Source of the DNA: Aurantiacibacter poecillastricola | GTDB lineage: Bacteria; Pseudomonadota; Alphaproteobacteria; Sphingomonadales; Sphingomonadaceae | DNA length: 64,000 bases | Assembly (NCBI RefSeq): GCF_030730945.1 | Contig: NZ_JAVAMS010000006.1 | Location: forward strand, 19,268-83,267 | Direction of reading: 5' to 3' | Shown here: in pieces, positions 62,830-64,000 of the stretch | Layout of the letters: every line of letters starts with the position of its first letter | Position numbering within the stretch: the stretch's first letter is position 1 | The notes under the pieces: generated by a model | Databases searched by the model: none | Told to the model about the DNA's origin: nothing | Seen by the model: only the letters and a program-made list of their open reading frames with translations | Made by a program: the position numbers and the translations under genes

Positions 62830-64000
62830 TCAGGCGGCAAGCGCGGGGAGAACCGACGAGGCATTCGACACCGGGACGAACAGGCGCGTGCGGTAGCGGA
62901 TGATCTCGGTGAAGCAGCCTTTGCCCTTGTACCAGTCGAGCCGATCGGGCGAGAACCCGGTCAGTTCAAGCCGCTGTTCGCCGCCGACCAGCGATCGCTT
63001 GACGGTCAAGGCATCGTGGCTTGCGAGGCCCAGCGGCTTGCCGTTGGCGATGACGAGGTTGCCGATCTGCTCAGGCGCCGGTCCGGTAACTCCGGAAAGA
63101 CCAAAGGTCTCGGCGATTGCGGCGAGATCGATATCGAGCACTTCACGCCCAATGATCGACTGGCCGTCCTCGGCAACGAGCCGAGTGACGCGCACATGAT
63201 CGCCGGACAGGCGCTTCCAGACCGGTAGCAACAGGCCGGTAGCAAGATGGACGCGCTCGGTGACCGGTGAAGCAGCGGCCTCTTCTTCCTCGTCCCGCCA
63301 GGCGCTCGTGAACGCAGTGACGCCCACCTCCTCCCAGTGGCTTTCAGCAAGCGCCTCAAGCGTCCAGTTGGCGGACTTGAGCGGTCGCAGCAGGCGCCGG
63401 CGCTCGATCACGGCCCCATCGTCAGCGATGAGACGCCGGGCCGGAACCGAGAGCGCGACTTTGCCCGAGCGCGCATTGCGCATCGGGATCGCATGCAGGT
63501 TGCCAATCTCGTGCATCCGGACGAGGCGCTGCAATTGCAAAGGCCGAAGGTGCCTCGTCACTTCGAGCGAGATGAGACGTGTTTCTGCTCCGGTCACGGG
63601 GTCGGTGCGCAGGAGTTCATCTGCCAGGACCGTGAAACGATCAACCCTGACGGTTTCCAGTCCCTGGTCGAGCGTCCCGGCTTCACGCGCGGCTTCGATC
63701 CGCGCTTCGACGAGGCCGAGATATTCGTCGAAGATGGCGTTTTGGAGCGCAATCGGCAGCGCGAGGATACGGTTCAGCCAGCGCTGGATCGTGGGGAGAT
63801 TGTCGGTCAGCCCGCCATCGGGGTTTTCGAGCCGGAGGCCGGTGCGCTCGACGAAGTTGCCAAAGGTGGTGGCTTCGAGCTTGCCGTCATAGAGCAGCTG
63901 GAACCAGCGGCTGAGCGCGTCGCGCGCATAGTCGCTTTCGAGATTGTCGGCCGGATCGAACAGGTTCTGCCCGCCGGTCTGGCGCTGGCCGCGCGTAAGT
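62830..64000 (-). CDS. strawberry-notch-like helicase/methyltransferase, C-terminal part (5' end outside window)
   Basis: The frame is open to the window edge; about the last 390 residues are seen. The stretch LTRGQRQTGGQNLFDPADNL, then LPTIQRWLNRILALPIALQN, is typical of the strawberry-notch C-terminal domain found in large plasmid proteins that also carry a methylase and a helicase. These protect or process incoming DNA. It lies ~100 bp upstream of the parB-like gene on the same strand. Confidence 0.8.
   Translation of the reverse strand, partial: LTRGQRQTGGQNLFDPADNLESDYARDALSRWFQLLYDGKLEATTFGNFVERTGLRLENPDGGLTDNLPTIQRWLNRILALPIALQNAIFDEYLGLVEARIEAAREAGTLDQGLETVRVDRFTVLADELLRTDPVTGAETRLISLEVTRHLRPLQLQRLVRMHEIGNLHAIPMRNARSGKVALSVPARRLIADDGAVIERRRLLRPLKSANWTLEALAESHWEEVGVTAFTSAWRDEEEEAAASPVTERVHLATGLLLPVWKRLSGDHVRVTRLVAEDGQSIIGREVLDIDLAAIAETFGLSGVTGPAPEQIGNLVIANGKPLGLASHDALTVKRSLVGGEQRLELTGFSPDRLDWYKGKGCFTEIIRYRTRLFVPVSNASSVLPALAA

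Overview
The window looks like part of a conjugative element, either a plasmid or an integrative conjugative element, from an alphaproteobacterium, most likely Sphingomonadales (an Erythrobacter, Novosphingobium or Sphingobium type). The basis is high GC, an alphaproteobacterial LexA box (GTTC-N7-GTTC), and backbone proteins of a kind I associate with sphingomonad elements: an F-type TraG, a MobF TraI, TraD, a large ParB-like protein and a strawberry-notch helicase. The genus is inference. No rRNA, tRNA or CRISPR array was found.

Layout. (1) 1-3.2 kb: the C-terminus of TraG, small membrane proteins, a nuclease of the staphylococcal type, and a LexA/S24-like repressor behind an SOS box. (2) 3.3-13.3 kb: cargo. 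It holds a TRIC channel, YgiD, a pirin-reductase fusion remnant, a LysR regulator, a TetR remnant, and a TetR-controlled MexEF-type RND pump with its outer-membrane channel. (3) 13.7-20 kb: traI, traD and a small accessory gene, then a non-coding stretch that is the best oriT candidate. (4) 20-21.3 kb and 40.6-42.3 kb: two diverged copies of one module, made of a 73-aa gene, a structured leader, ssb and a second structured leader. (5) 21.3-40.2 kb, between those copies: a defence island. It holds a type I Zorya system (zorABCD), a four-gene operon with an HNH-helicase, a divergent sigma-54 activator of the RtcR/CARF type, an ABC-three-component-like system, and two overlapping tyrosine recombinases. 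(6) 42.3-45.5 kb: small backbone genes, DUF2493 and ardC. (7) 45.8-60 kb: cargo, with soxR and a mexGHI-opmD-like operon, TetR, a frameshifted MFS pump, and an electrophile/quinone cluster (HxlR, NmrA, SDR, quinone oxidoreductase, pirin). (8) 60.7-64 kb: the ParB-like protein and the C-terminus of the strawberry-notch protein.

How it fits together. The conjugation genes move the element. The ssb, ardC, DUF2493 and ParB genes, all on the minus strand, look like a leading region expressed soon after entry. Several have strongly folded leaders upstream, and some of these show compensatory base changes between copies. The island protects the host against phage and rival DNA. The two RND pumps, the MFS pump and the oxidoreductases give resistance to drugs, redox-cycling compounds and electrophiles.

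The strongest novel lead is at 32.15-32.35 kb. A near-perfect sigma-54 promoter (TGGCACG-N4-CTGCA) faces the HNH-helicase/Zorya side, and an RtcR-like sigma-54 activator with a CARF-type sensor domain is transcribed divergently from it. This suggests a ligand-induced, enhancer-dependent switch for the defence genes. A second lead is the ZorD helicase, which carries a long linker and a C-terminal domain resembling the MIT_C/phospholipase-D fold.
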